Assembly (NCBI RefSeq): GCF_009727055.1
Contig: NC_052354.1
Coordinates: 37,500,543-37,564,542 of the forward strand
Reading direction: 5' to 3'
From: Benincasa hispida
Lineage: Eukaryota; Streptophyta; Magnoliopsida; Cucurbitales; Cucurbitaceae
DNA length: 64,000 nt
Both the position numbers and the translations under genes were made by a program. Each line of letters opens with the position of its first letter. Position 1 is the first letter of the stretch. A model generated the notes under the pieces. That model saw only the letters and a list, made by a program, of their open reading frames with translations, was not told the DNA's origin and ran no database searches. Shown here one piece after another: positions 22,456-34,999 of the stretch.

Positions 22456-24176
22456 AGCATATTTTAGAATATAGTAAAAAATGTCTATAAATATATGGAT
22501 AAGGTTGGGTACCTTATCCTTGGGACACTATGGATGCGGCCCACTTTATATATTGATACAAATGATGTGATCTCAAAGTCGTTCATATGAAGATATGCAA
22601 ATGGAGGCATCCTATGCAAGAAGACATTTGCATAAGATCAGACCACGAAATAGTCACTTTTCTTTATAACAACCGTTTACTATTAAAACAAACTATTTCA
22701 ATTTGATGACCTAAGGTAACTCAATCTTAATCTTGAGCTAACTATGAACTTCTGTTTATTTGGGTTTATCTTTTAATCTGCATAGGTAAGAGTGGTTCGA
22801 CATCACCACTCAATAAGGCTCCCATTTTAAGGGTAACACCAGATAGATAGATGGGGACATAGTCTTGCAAGATAAAATTCACTTATACCCGTCTTAGGGT
22901 CAGCAGATAGGTTGTTCCCTTAAGTACTTACCCTTGGTCTTGAACAAAGAGACCCGCCTTCTCGTGGCAGAGATGCACTCGGTTTATTAGTTGAACTATA
23001 AACCAATTATTCAATAGAGGATCAGTGGAGACTTAAGGAGCAAGATGTATTACATGGGTAAAACGGTAATTTTTACCTAACTGTAAATACGAACGACTTG
23101 TGAAGGATCAACTTATTGATTATGGTTAAATCAAGTGGACATAAATATATCTACAATGAGGAGAATGCAACTGCTGAGCTATAGTAGTATGTCTCGGTAG
23201 TCAACGAGTAGTGATTAATTTGGTTTAAAGAGTTTAGCCAATTAATCTTAAATCGTTAGAACTCATCATCTGTAGGTCCACTAGGTCCCTCTACTAACTC
23301 CTAAAATGATTAAATCTCATAATAGTATGTTAAGAGAATTTAGAATATTCAAACTCGATTTAGGGTTTTGATTTTATATTTGATATATTTGATGTTTAAT
23401 TAACGAATTAAACATTATGGGTTTAGAGAGTTGACAATATTCAAATATGATTTAAATATTTGATAAGGTGTTTTATTAATTTAATATTTGATATTAAATT
23501 AAATTAAATTAAATTGGTTTAATTGATTTTTCAAATTTAATTTATTAAAATTTTGAATTTATGAAATTCAAAATTATGAAATTGATTGAATTAAAATTTT
23601 GATATCTAATTTTGAAATTGATAACTTTTATTTAGTTAAAAATAATATTAAAAATAAGTTCTAATTCAATTTTATAAATTTAATGAAAAATAGATTGAAA
23701 GTGGGAAAACCGAACTTTTCCCACTATTCAATCCACCTCATGCCACTAAAATTCAATGAAATTTGAAGTGGAATTTTCTTGATCTAATATGCATGATAAG
23801 TTTTATAAATTGAAGTTTTGAACTCAATTTATCATTTTTCATGCAACTAGAATTCTGAGATTCAAAAACCCAGAAAATTCAGTTTTTTCTTCCCTTGTTC
23901 AACTCTCAAAACATATGTAAAATTGCTCTCAATTTGAGTTCCACCACTCAATCTAAGGCCTGAAGATAGTAGAGAAGACTTCAGTGGTGGTCTACTACTA
24001 AGATTGAAGAAGAAATCATAGAGGATTCAAGCAATTTGGAGGAATTTACAAAGGTTGTACACTACAAACCCTATTTCTGTTTTCTTCTTGAACATGCATG
24101 CTAATTAGCTAAAATTGATGTAGTTAGAGCACTTAGATCCTTAATTACTTCCGCATGTTGAAATTCAACTCCATCA

Positions 24177-25115
24177 TTTTTCTGACCAAACCAAGTCCTA
24201 TTTGGAAATTATGGATCTTCTTCAACGTATTTAACTTCTTAAGACTATTGTGGAACTTAGTCCTTTTTATGTTGAGTTGATGAGGGAAAGGGAGTTCATC
24301 GTCAATCTTTCTTCCAAGTTCAATGATCCCAGTTTTCCTAATTATCAGAAGGTCTATATTAAAGGTACTTGTTTCACCATTTCTCCTGTTGTTATTAATG
24401 TTTATCTAGGGTGTGCTAATTCTCCTCCTCGTGGTGAACCTCATCCCTCCCCTCAGGATCTTGTTGCTGAGCTTACAGGTGGTACTCGGTCATAGTGGTC
24501 TTCATCTGGTTAATTGCTTGCCTAAACACTCAGTGTGAAGTATGCAATTTTATTTTGAATTGACATTGCTAATTAGTGTCATTCAACTCATGGGTCTAGG
24601 CTTTCTCCTTCTCTGGCCAATCTTCTGTATCAGATTAGAACTTTATCTACTTTTGATTTTGAGGTGTTTGCATATAATCAACTTCTTCAACATGTTGGCT
24701 CCTTTGCGATCAAGCCTATTTGTATACCACACTTATTCTCTGGTATCTTGTTGTTCGAATTATGCTCCTGGCCTTGCAAGCATCTTAATCTAAGTTACAA
24801 TATTTTTTAGGGTTCTCATGTCCCTGATATTGTGCATAATATCTGTCCTCCCAAGGGTTCTTACATTGCTCTCCTTGAGGATTTGCAAGTTCCAGAAGGT
24901 GGTTTATTAATACATCTTGAGTTTGGGACTCACATTTTTCACATTTTGGCTTCTGAGTATCGTACAGTGCACTATTATTCGTGATCTAACTATTCTCGGG
25001 CTGAAATTGATGCGTTGGTCCATCTCTTAAGTTTTTCACATCCGCGTTCTGATGATGCATCATCTTCTCAGCCTTCGCCATTTGATCGATTTTCTTTTCC
25101 AAAAAAGAGGAGATG
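24177..25115 (+). pseudogene. Envelope-like ORF remnant, C-terminal part
   Basis: Continuation of 19320-20510 after the L1 insertion. Plus-strand blocks: LLKTIVELSPFY, REFIVNLSSKFNDPSFPNY, KGTCFTISPVVINVYLGC, then LSVKYAILF, LANLLYQIRTLSTF, YNQLLQHVGSF, GSHVPDIVHNICPPKGS and, at the end, DDASSSQPSPFDRF before a stop near 25113. These correspond in order to the conserved middle and end of plant envelope-like proteins (putative plant transposon protein domain, by memory). Several stops and shifts interrupt the frame. It is a dead copy. Confidence 0.65.
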
Positions 25116-25950
25116 ATTGAATGTTGGTTGTTGTTTGGTTTTTGTTAGTTATTCTGAATTTGGATTGTTCTTATTATCTTCTCTTTTTAGTTGTTGTTGT
25201 TACTTGGACAGTATCTCGAAATTTAATTTAATTAATATGAAATTGTGTGTTTTGTTTTTTTCTCCTTTCGATGTGTCTGGCTGGTTTGCCAACAAAATAA
25301 AATCTTATACCAAAGGAGAAGCTTGTTACGGTGTTGGTTGAATGATAATATTTTATTTGATTATATTAGATATTTTGTCTCTTACTTAGTGTTAATGTTC
25401 TTTCTTTATTGGTGGTAGATTTGCTAGGTTGATCATTTCCTTGTTTGTGCTATTGTCATTTATGGTTTTATTGCCTTATGAAAATTGTATTTAATTGTGC
25501 CTCATTTGTGGTTAGTTTTTGTCTCAAGGGTTGATCGACTGAAAAGTAGAGAGAATCTTGTGTGTTCTGTGTGGCTACCTAATTAATGTAATATTCAGAA
25601 GTCGTGCGGATCTTTTGAAGCTTCGTCTGTCCAAGTAGATGCTTCGTATTACTGTAGTAAAGTACTGGATGAGTGTTTTTTTAACTAGCAGATGAAAAGG
25701 GGGTTGAAATCATTGTTGTGGCATCAGATTTAGGGGGAGCCTAAATCTGCAAACTCATTGGAAGTAGTATCAATATTAAAGGGAACCTAACTTGTTCACT
25801 AGTATTCAATCATGTGTAGATTGGTTCTATGTAATCTTAGTTGAAGTGTATGTTGTAAAACTAAGTTACTAATGAATCTCTTTTCACCTAGACGGAAAGC
25901 CTCCCAGACGTAGGTGTGATTACACCGAACTAGGTTAGCACGTCTCTGAG
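25116..25950 (+). other. 3' region after the envelope-like ORF
   Basis: T-rich sequence with no coding blocks. At 25726-25748 a perfect 9-bp inverted repeat surrounds a G-rich run (GGGGGAG), which could be the polypurine tract of the parent element. The 3' LTR boundary could not be fixed. Confidence 0.4.
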
Positions 25951-27266
25951 TGCATCTTCTCTACCTTTACTTCCGTTTGTTTATCTTTACTTTTGTCAGT
26001 GACATTTTCCTAAGTTGTGGTATTATTGTGATTCACCTAATTTTCAAATACAATCCGAAACAACCACATCCTCATATAAAACATTCAACAACCAAGAGGG
26101 GGAAAAGAGAATCCCAGCAGATTCTTCTATCTTCCGAATTGGAAGCCAATATCGGCACAAAACCAAATTCCAACCTAGCAGCTGCACGAACCAAGAAGGT
26201 AAGTATTTCTAAGAAGGTAACAATTATTTTGGTCTTGTATTCTTATTTTCACTCTTTTTCATATTTCTACTTTCGACTGTCTAAATTTAGTATACACTAT
26301 TAATAAATGTTTAGTCAATTTTATTTTTATCGAAATTAGTTAGATAATTATACTAATTTTTATTAAGAAAACATGTGAAGCTCATTGTTTCAACTGAAAG
26401 TTTAAAAAATAAAAAATAAAAAGGGAAAAAACTGTGAAAAACCCAAATATTTCTTTTTTTATAAGTTAAATTAAAATAAATATGAAATCTGTTCCCATAG
26501 TTTAAGAATTTTGAAATGTGATTTTGTAATGTAATATTTAAGTTTTGAATGTACATATTTTATGTTGAGTTCAAATATTAAATATTTAACATGAAATTGA
26601 AAAATCATGGAAGAGATAAAAACGATAAAGAGAACACATTAATGATTAAAATTAAAATACTTATAATCCAATTAAAATAAAATTGGTAGATTGAAATTAA
26701 TGAGAAGTTACATAATATAATAGTTTATTACTTCAGAGAAAATTCTTTGGTTTTGTTCGAGATGATTGATTTCAAAAAAAAAAAAAAAAAAAGAAATGTT
26801 TTTAAAAATTGTGATCTTGATTATGTGAGAATATCTTCCAGATTATTTTAGGATGACATACACCACATTCATCGATGTTAGTCCTAGTCAATTTCGCTAT
26901 CATTTCATTTGAACTTTTCAAATGTCAATATTGCAGACTATCTTCATTTTCCTTCGAGACTTTGTCATGCATAAAAAAAAAATCTACCCTTGCTATTGTT
27001 CGTATTCCATCTGTGATGTCTACGGAATCATCTTCTGTGGTAATAACCATTTCTTTGACATTCTGTAATGGATTAAGCAATTCAGGTTGCACAACTCGAA
27101 ACCCCATTAGTTGATTGGACAACGAAAATCATAAGTTAATGCTTGCCTCTATCTCCTTGGGCTTCTTCTTTCTTCTTTGAAAAAATTACTATTTTTTATG
27201 AGCTAAGAATGGATCGACATTTCATTTTAATTAATTTAAATAGAAAACAAAAATAAGACAATAAAC
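25951..27266. other. Unassigned non-coding stretch with one small ORF
   Basis: AT-rich, with an 18-base A run near 26776. A 65-residue minus-strand ORF at 26925-27122 (starting MSNQLMGFRVVQPELL) is acidic and not low-complexity, but I do not recognise it. Neighbouring frames continue only briefly, so it could be a gene fragment or chance. A 117-residue frame at 25950-26303 looks like chance. Confidence 0.3.
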
Positions 27267-29150
27267 TAATGGTGTTTAATGAACATGCAGAAGCAATTTG
27301 GTTCTAAAGCACTAACTACATTTTCGATTTAAAGCATGCTTGTTCATAGCAAAATAATAGGGTTTCTGAAAAATACCTTTAAAGAATCCTCCAAATCAGC
27401 AAATTCTCAACTTGAAATTGATTAAGAACTTGATGTAGACTGCCACAGGATCTTCCCTACTATCCTCTTGGCCCTTAGACTAGATTGCTGGATAAAAAAT
27501 GAGAGTTAATTTAGGGAATTCTTGGAGATTGGAGAGTCTTTTTTTTGGTGTCTTAGATGAAGAACTTCTTCTTCATCAAGATGTGAATTGTATGAACCCC
27601 TATCTCAGCAATGTGAGTTTGTTTTTAATTCATTTCATCATGTCATCAGATTGCCTAACTTTTTTACACCAATACCTCAATTAGTTAGTGGAATTGAAGG
27701 TGTATTTGATAGTGGTTGAAGTGGGAAAAACCCACTCAACTCTAAATTATAATTTTAATGATTTTCTATAAAAACCACATTAATTTGAAAGTTCAACTTT
27801 CAAATTTAAATAGAATTTCAATTTTATAAAATATTAATTCATTAATTAATACTTAAATAAAATTAATTCTAAATAATTAATTAAACAATTTAATTAATCA
27901 ATTAATTTAATATCAAATATTAAATTAATATATCACCTATTCTAAAGATGAATCTCTATTTATGTAATTAATATTTCAATCATATTTAAATATTTTCCAA
28001 TTCTCCAATTTCATTTAATTCGATAATTAAACATTTGATTATATCATATATAATTAATGGTTCCCTTGAATCGAATTTGAACATTTCAAATTCTCTCATC
28101 ACTCTATTCTAAAGTTTAATACGTTTATGAGCTATTAGGGGACCTAATGGACCTACAGATCATAAGCTCTAACCATCCGAGATTAATTAGATAAACTCTT
28201 TTAACCGAATTAACCAACATTCATTAACTATCGGGACACTCCACTAAAGTCTAGTAGTTGTTTTCTCCTCATTGTAGATATATTTATGTCCAATTAATTT
28301 AACCATGATCAATAATTTGATCATTCATAGGTTGTTCATTTTTATAGTTGGGTCAAAATTACCATTTTACCTCTGTAATACATCTGGTTCCTTAAGTCTC
28401 CATTGATCCACTAATAAAAGGTTTATGGTCTTACCAATAAACCAAGTACCTCTCAGTTATAGAGAGAGAAGAGCCCTTTGTTTAAGACTAAGAGTCAGTA
28501 CTTAAGGGAACAACCTATCTACTATCCATAGAGCGAGTAGGAGTGAATTCCATCTTGCAGGACTATGTCCCCAACTATCTACCTTGTCTTACCCCTAAAA
28601 TGGGAGGAGAGATGTTGACCACTCTCACCCATTCAGATTAAAGGATAATCCCGAATAAATAGGAGTTCATAGTTAGCTCAGGATTGAGACCGAGTTACCT
28701 TAGGTCATCGAATTAAAATAGTCAGTTTTAACAGTAAACGAAATTATAAAGGAAAGTGACTATTTTTTGGTCCAGTCTTACACAAAAATATTTTGCATAG
28801 GATTCCCCCACTCGCATGTCTCCACATGAACGATTTTGAGATGACATCATTTGTATCAGATATAGAGCGGGGTACATCTATAGTGTCCCCAGGATAAGGT
28901 ACCCAATCTTATCCTTATACTTATAGATCATTTTGGCTATGTACTCAAACTTGATCCTCTTTTATGTCTCTACATAAAGTTTAAGTATTCATGCTATATC
29001 CAGAGGGTTCGTTAGTTGATTGGATTTAGGCTTTAAAAGTGTAATTTACATGTTCAATAACAATTTTATTGAATAAACCTTAATAACAACTTGCAAATAG
29101 GATATGCTTAAAGATTACAAACTACGAGTTTTAGGACATACAACCCAATA
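27267..29150 (-). mobile_element. L1-family solo LTR, copy 3
   Basis: About 1884 bases from TAATGGTGTTTAATG to CAACCCAATA, with flanks TAAAC (27262-27266) and TAAAA (29151-29155), a target duplication with one mismatch. Internal blocks match the other L1 copies (for example the AACCAAGTACCTCTCAG and GGAGTGAATTCCATCTTGCA regions). No second LTR nearby. Confidence 0.8.
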
Positions 29151-30299
29151 TAAAAATATCAAGTTCCATAATCAAAGATTCGATTATGTGTCGTAATACA
29201 AAAATAGCAAATTAAAACATCAATAAATAAATGACATGGTAAGATAGTTTTTAATTGATGAGTAATTCTTTATTGTGTCCTTCGGAAAAAAAAATTGTTT
29301 CTAGAGAAACGTAAAGAGAAAAGTGTTACTGCAGTTGAGTTGGCTGAATTTTTAGGTGGTTTGTTCCTTGGTTTGTCAAGAGCACCATGATCCTTTAGTA
29401 GTTTCTTTAACTTGACATTGATATCATGATATGAAGATAAAAATCTTCGTACATTATGTTTATGAACATATATGACAAATAATGTCAAATTAGCTGAGTG
29501 GAAGAATGTTAGATTTTGTTTAAATTTAATATTATCATTAATGTGACCCATGTGTGCTATCTACTATCTTATCTTTTAGGTCTATTATTTTACTAGGTCA
29601 ATTAAGTAAAAGATAATTCTCTAATTAAACTATCTAATGGGATGTGTCTATATATAAAGATAAAACCATAGGGATTGGTCCTCTCTCTACTTCATTAAGT
29701 AGTTTTTTTCTCTTCATCAAAAAATCTAATTGATTCTTTTAAAAAAAAAAATCCAATTAAATTCTAAAGGAAGACCTAGAGAGAGAAACTTAATCCCTTA
29801 CAAATTAATATCATGGATCAAGATATGTTACTCTAACTAATCATCTAGTTCAAAGATCTTGATTTTTATTGTTTTATACAATGTTAGGATTTTATCGGAT
29901 AATCATGAAGTTAAGACTTGGCAGTTTATGTCTGGAAATATTTTTTCCTTATTTATAGTTTGATTCATAGACTTAACTTTCCATTCATATTTCTCGATGG
30001 AGATTCTCTCCTTTTTCAAAGTTATATTTGTAGCTGCTCATATACATTTTGGTGTTGTTTTGTTATATGAAAGAGTACATTGTTTGAGAGCTTTGCATTA
30101 TAGAATAACTCTCTAAGAAGCTATTGTCGAGCGTCAAGACTTGGTTGAAGTATTGTGTTCGAGTAGTTTGCTTCCATGTGTAAGTATGTGATTGATACAT
30201 GCTTAGAGGAGTCTTAAGCTTGTTTTTGTTGAGGAGACATCATATATAGAGGGAGAACTAGGTAAGTTTGTTTGAAGTTTATTTCAAACAAGAAGTGGA
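29151..30299. other. Unassigned stretch
   Basis: No recognised gene. A 93-residue minus-strand ORF at 29270-29551 (MGHINDNIKFKQNL...) is lysine- and asparagine-rich and matches nothing I know. I give it low weight. The rest is AT-rich sequence without coding blocks. Confidence 0.3.
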
Positions 30300-30610
30300 T
30301 GAGTGGCGCATAAAACGCGTTGTTTAAGGTCAAAAAGCGTCACTAAAAGTTTTAGCAACGCTAAGACACATGTCGCTAAGAATGCCACTATAGTCTTGTA
30401 GCTAAAGATTTTAGTGACATATTCACTACGTGCTGCTAAAAGATAAATTTTACTGACACATACGACATTACTAAAAACTCTGTTAGCAACACGTTATTTG
30501 TCGCTATTTTTCTAATATAGTGACATTGCAAGTTTGTCACTGAAAGATAAATTTTAGCAACATATAAAATTGTTGCTAAAGGTGGATCAATGATCACTGC
30601 AAGTATTTTT
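30300..30610. repeat. TAGCGAC-type subterminal repeats, possible CACTA fragment
   Basis: Repeated, decayed words such as GCGTCACTAAAAG, TTTTAGCAACGCT, TTTTAGTGACAT and GTCGCTATTT occur on both strands. Clusters of GCGACGCTAAAA-like words are typical of subterminal regions of CACTA (En/Spm) transposons in plants. I cannot fix terminal inverted repeats or a 3-bp duplication. Confidence 0.4.
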
Positions 30611-32136
30611 TGCAATATATATAAGTATCGATAAAAGTATTTTCATTAATTAAAAAATATTTAATTTAATATATAAACCTATTATCATTAGTACAAAACT
30701 TAGTTATAATGTCAGTCAAAACCCAACATAGGGGTACTCACCGACATCGAAGAAGGATGACTAACAATATTTAATGGATATAATAAAATTAATATGATAT
30801 TTGTATACACAAATTAATTTTCAACAAGCATAACACTTAACTAATTCACTTCAACAAAAGTAAATAATTATTCATCCCTCTACAAATATTCAACTTGCAA
30901 AGAGGAACAAAATTGGTAACTATAATAAGTAGAAGACTTTAAAACCTTAAAATACTTATTGACCTTAAATATTTATTTTTAGCTTACATATTTCATGAAG
31001 TCTAATCATCAGTTTCACTACATCTAGCTTTTTTCTAATGAAGTTGTCGGCTTCACTACATCCAATTGGAACTCAAGCGTCTTCTTATTTCTGTCCTGAA
31101 TGTTTTGAATATAACTTCATCAGACTTTTATCTTATTTAAGAATAACAAGCACTCAAGATCGAAAAATAATTTTAGAGAGATCTTAGCTTGAACTTACAA
31201 ATAGAAACTAATAATTAATTGTAGAAAGATGAACACAAACTTACGAACACGAACTGATTTAGTCATTCACAGAAACATCTAAGATCAAATACCCACCTTA
31301 ATTGAAATGGAACCAAAAAATGAAATCTATCAAATACCGACAACTTATCTTATAGAAACATTCCTCATTAACAAAATTCTTGCTAAGTATTAAGAGAGAA
31401 TGACATTAAACACCAATTTAATTCTTTGATAGAAACATATAATATGTAATAATTTAGATGCCAACAAATGTAAAAGGTTGCATGCATAATTATGTGTACG
31501 ATACATTTTCAAGTTGAACTATCCTTGACTAAGAAAACAAGGGAAATAGATACTTGAACTAAAATCCATCCAAACTATGTTCAACTATCCTTCATGTGGA
31601 AACTGAGTGTTTCTTCAAATTGAGTTATAAACATAAGATACCAAAAACCCACTCAGAGATGTGTTTGTTTTTTCTCCACCCACAGACACACCAAAATATG
31701 TAAGCTTGTTGTAAAATAAAAATATAATCATTTTAAAAACAAATTAAACATCAATTAATCATTTTACAATTAAACGAAAAAAAAAAAAGGCGAAAATACA
31801 CCTGTGAAGCATGTATTATCATTGAAACAAAAGAAAACAATTGAAAAATCCAATACTTTAGAACAAGCTAGACTTTTAAGATAATCGTCTTATAAATATT
31901 ACATTGAAATTGTTATTAATGTTAATATGAAGTCCATTTTATATTAGATGTAGATTCTCCACTTGTCAACTAAAGACAATAGCTAAGAACATGAAACCAT
32001 GAACAACTTATCAACAAACTATTTATCAGTCACATGTTCAAATATCAAGATCAAAGACAACTTATCACAAAAACTATTCGGAAGTCTCGTGAAATTAACT
32101 TAACAAGTTAATGAAACTGATTTTAATAGAAACAAT
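30611..32136. other. Unassigned AT-rich stretch
   Basis: No ORF of note and no recognised repeat boundary. Nothing here supports a gene. Confidence 0.4.
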
Positions 32137-33088
32137 TGAAGGAACTCTTATCAAAGATGGCCTATGAGCGGAAATAAGATTGTTCCAAATTTATTGTGAT
32201 AGAAATACCGCATTCACAATCAAACAGACAAGTTATGCATTTAACAATAAATTACGGCATGCTTTTCAAACTTAAATGCAAAGGAACGAGAGGCATACCA
32301 GTTGAAGAACTCTTCTTCTCTTTAAATCTCGCTCTCGCCAAGTCAGCAACTCTCGCTATCGTTGAGATCGTCAAGTCTATCGTCCACCAAATCTTGCTAT
32401 CATCTACCACCGAATGGACTTCTCACGAATAGACAAAAAGGAGGACACAACCACCTAGTAACCTCGATATTCTGGGAATGAGAATCCAGAAGGTTTGGGT
32501 TCTATTGAATTTGGTAGAGGGGAGGAGGAAACGACGATCATTTATTATGATCAAGCAAGTGAGAGAGGTATGAAGTCTATCGCATAGACAGACGCTTGAT
32601 CATTTAGTAAAAGGTACACGATCGTGTAGTAAACTAAGACTGATCGTTTAGATAATTGTTTAGTAAAATCGCTCGAGCACGCGATCGTTTAGAAAAGACT
32701 ATGCGATCGTTTAGGTAATCCGCGCGTGTACACGATTGCTTAGGACAACTTAAGCTCTCTTGTAGGCTCTTGTTTACTAGATGATGGGCGTGTACTAAAT
32801 CGTGAAGCGATTATCTGATCACTTTGCAAAATGAAAACAATTTTCATTTTATCCTCCAGTTACGAAAACTGATTGCAACCTCCCATTATCTCATTCGATT
32901 ATGGAGAAAAATCGCCAACAATTATCTCATAATTGTTTAATAAAAAATAAATATAATTATATTATATTTATAACCTATAGTTTAATATCATATTATATGC
33001 AACATATAAACCATAGTCATTTTCTCCTTTACTAGATATAAATCATATTTATATCCTTTTCCTCCAATTATATATCTCATACTGCTAT
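32137..33088 (-). mobile_element. CP-family LTR fragment (3' part), minus orientation
   Basis: It begins TGAAGGAACTC, like the inverted LTR ends at 48616 and 55392, and contains the CGATCG array typical of this LTR (32570-32760). The homology to 55392-56300 stops at about 33088, where SIRE-type LTR sequence begins. The 5' half of the LTR is missing. Confidence 0.7.
32570..32760. repeat. CGATCGTTTAG-type array in a CP LTR
   Basis: Irregular recurrences of the palindrome CGATCG followed by TTTAG or GTGTAG, with decayed versions between. Confidence 0.75.
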
Positions 33089-33587
33089 TTGTTGAGCGCA
33101 TCATTCACTTGTACTTACTTCAATTCATGAAGGTAGATTAGTCTTATGAAGAGCCTAAGATTTTGTTCATCGAGAAGGGTTTCTAAAACCTTACGGGAAG
33201 CTTAAGGTGTTATTCATCAAAAAAGGGAGTTCTCAAAACTTAAAGAGAGCCTAAGTTCTTATGTGAAGAGAGTTCATAAGTAGAAGGAAAGATATCATCA
33301 AGTGAGAGGGAGTCTCACACATTTATGGGGAGCCTAAATGTTTCAACACTAATATTCACATACTTGGAGGGAGTCTAAGTTTAAGAGAGGGGGAATCTCA
33401 CATCTAATGAGAGCCTAGGTTATCAGCTAAGTTGGGTTGTACATGGGTTAGTGTAATCATCGTTATTTACAAATAAGTACAACATTGTAATCAATTGACT
33501 TTATATATTAATAAAATATCATTTCCAGGCACATTGTCTCTCAGAAAGTCATATAGTGTGCAAGTAACCACTTTCCAAAATTTTAAT
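33089..33587 (+). mobile_element. SR1 5' LTR remnant (SIRE-like copia)
   Basis: This stretch ends directly before a copia primer site and a SIRE-type gag, so it should be the tail of the 5' LTR. It contains repeated GAGAGCCTAA-like words. The left part is missing and no second SR1 LTR lies in the window. Confidence 0.5.
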
Positions 33588-33599
33588 TGGTACCAAAGC
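33588..33599 (+). other. SR1 primer-binding site (initiator tRNA-Met type)
   Basis: TGGTACCAAAGC, two differences from the usual TGGTATCAGAGC complementary to initiator tRNA-Met. Confidence 0.7.
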
Positions 33600-33629
33600 A
33601 GGTCATCTTTATCTCAAGTGCCTCGATCA

Positions 33630-33993
33630 TGGATGGTATTAAGGTAGTTCCACTATGCATCCTCCTATTTTTAATGGCACAAACCACTCTTACTGAAAAG
33701 CTAGGATGACTACCTTCTTGAAATCAATTGACGACAAAACCTGGAAGGTAGTAGTCTCAAGATGGTCTCATCAAACTAAGAAGAAGGTTGATGACAAAGA
33801 AATCTTGAAACCAGAGATTCAGTGATCCAAAGTTAAAGATGAAACTTCTTTAGGGAACTCACGAGCTTTAAATGCAATATTTAATGGTGTGGATCGCAAC
33901 ATATACCGTTTAATTAATACTTGCACTTTGGCTAATGAAGTTTGGGATAGCATTGAAAGTCAAGTTGTCAAGACAACTATGACATCAAAAATT
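33630..33993 (+). pseudogene. SR1 gag, N-terminal part, split by OG1
   Basis: Plus strand. The stretch gives copia Gag blocks of the SIRE type: TWKVVVS, SRALNAIFNGVD, RNIYRLINTCTLANEVWDSI and ESQVVKTTMTSK. The frame then runs into the end of an Ogre-type LTR at 33994 and resumes at 43805 with KFENLKMHDD. Several stops lie in the first 200 bases. A single-base slip in the A run at the junction means even precise excision would leave a frameshift. Confidence 0.82.
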
Positions 33994-34376
33994 TGTCCTA
34001 ATGTCATCGTGACACGGAGCGGTCGACGTCCTTCTCTAATGGTCTCTTTGGAGGTGGGAGGTTTGGAGTCGCCACCAATCATCTTTGGGTTTGATTGGTC
34101 ACCCTTTTAAAATAAAATTAAAAAAAAAAAAAAAAAAAAGTCTGCAAAACCAAATTTAAGGTTTAGGAATTGGTTGAGTGTAGGGAAGATATTAGCACCC
34201 CTACAACACCGTCTAAAAAACGGTTAGCACATTTTATTTTAAAATTATCCTATGATTCTTTGGTCTAAAAATATTTTTGAATTTTGCTTTCGAATGTCCC
34301 AATGCTATTAGTTCACACTTTGTAATAAAATATGAACTAATAATTATGAGTGGCTCGAGGTAGTTTGGAAGATCTT
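33994..34376 (-). mobile_element. OG1 3' LTR, truncated
   Basis: From TGTCCTAATGTC it matches 38479-38840, the corresponding part of OG1's 5' LTR (for example GACACGGAGCGGTCGACG against GACACAGAGCGGTCGATG). The match stops near 34376, where gag sequence begins. About 2 kb or more of LTR and all of pol are therefore missing at this end. Confidence 0.82.
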
Positions 34377-34999
34377 TGGTCTTGAAGAAAATAAATATGT
34401 GATAGGAAGAACTTTTCTGTCAACTAACTCTTGAATTTTTTTTATGAAAACGAGAACATCCATTCAACAAATGAACTTTTGTCCCAGCATGGAAAAGGCA
34501 GGTCAAATTATCATCATACTCTTCACAATCATGGTCCGAGTTTGAATGTTCAATAGAAATATATCTGTTTTCCAAGAGAACTTCGAAGAGTTGTTTCATA
34601 GGAATATTTATATTTGCACCTTTGGTCTTCAAGTCATAATCCAAACATTCTGCAACATTTACTTAGTGATTTGGCAAAGGGTTGTTATTGACCTTAGGCC
34701 CTTCTTCCTTTTTAAAGTTCAACCACCCTGACTTGACTAGCTCCTAAACCTTGTATTTTAAAGCAGTACAATTTTCTGTCAAATGCCCGATAGCTCCCGC
34801 ATGATAATCACAACATTTGGGTCATACCACCATAGATAGGGAGGCAGAATCGGTCGTATAGGTTTGGGAGTCGATGATGATTTCGAATTAAATGAGGTAG
34901 AAGTCCAGTATATGTCATGGGAATTTGGTCAAACTATGGCTTATTTGTCATCCGATTGCTGTCTTGTCTAGGAGTATTTGCATGTTGTTGTTTACATGG
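34377..34999 (-). pseudogene. OG1 gag C-terminal region with two zinc-knuckle-like motifs
   Basis: Minus strand. One block reads CDYHAGAIGHLTENCTALK followed by YKVQELVKSGWLNF, as in Ogre/Tat Gag. A second reads CLFHAGTKVHLLNGCSRFH. Both have the C-x2-H spacing typical of this clade rather than the classic CCHC. The second ends near 34420 and pol should follow, but the truncated 3' LTR is there instead. Confidence 0.72.

Larger units (their letters stand above)
20511..24176 (+). mobile_element. L1-family solo LTR, copy 2, with nested Athila-type LTR
   Basis: It starts TGTTAGGAATGTCC and ends near CAACTCCATCA. The flanks TTTGT (20506-20510) and TTTTT (24177-24181) are a plausible target duplication with one mismatch. 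Subtracting the nested LTR and its duplication leaves about 1.89 kb, matching other L1 copies. It splits the envelope-like pseudogene. Plus orientation, opposite to the other three L1 copies. Confidence 0.78.
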
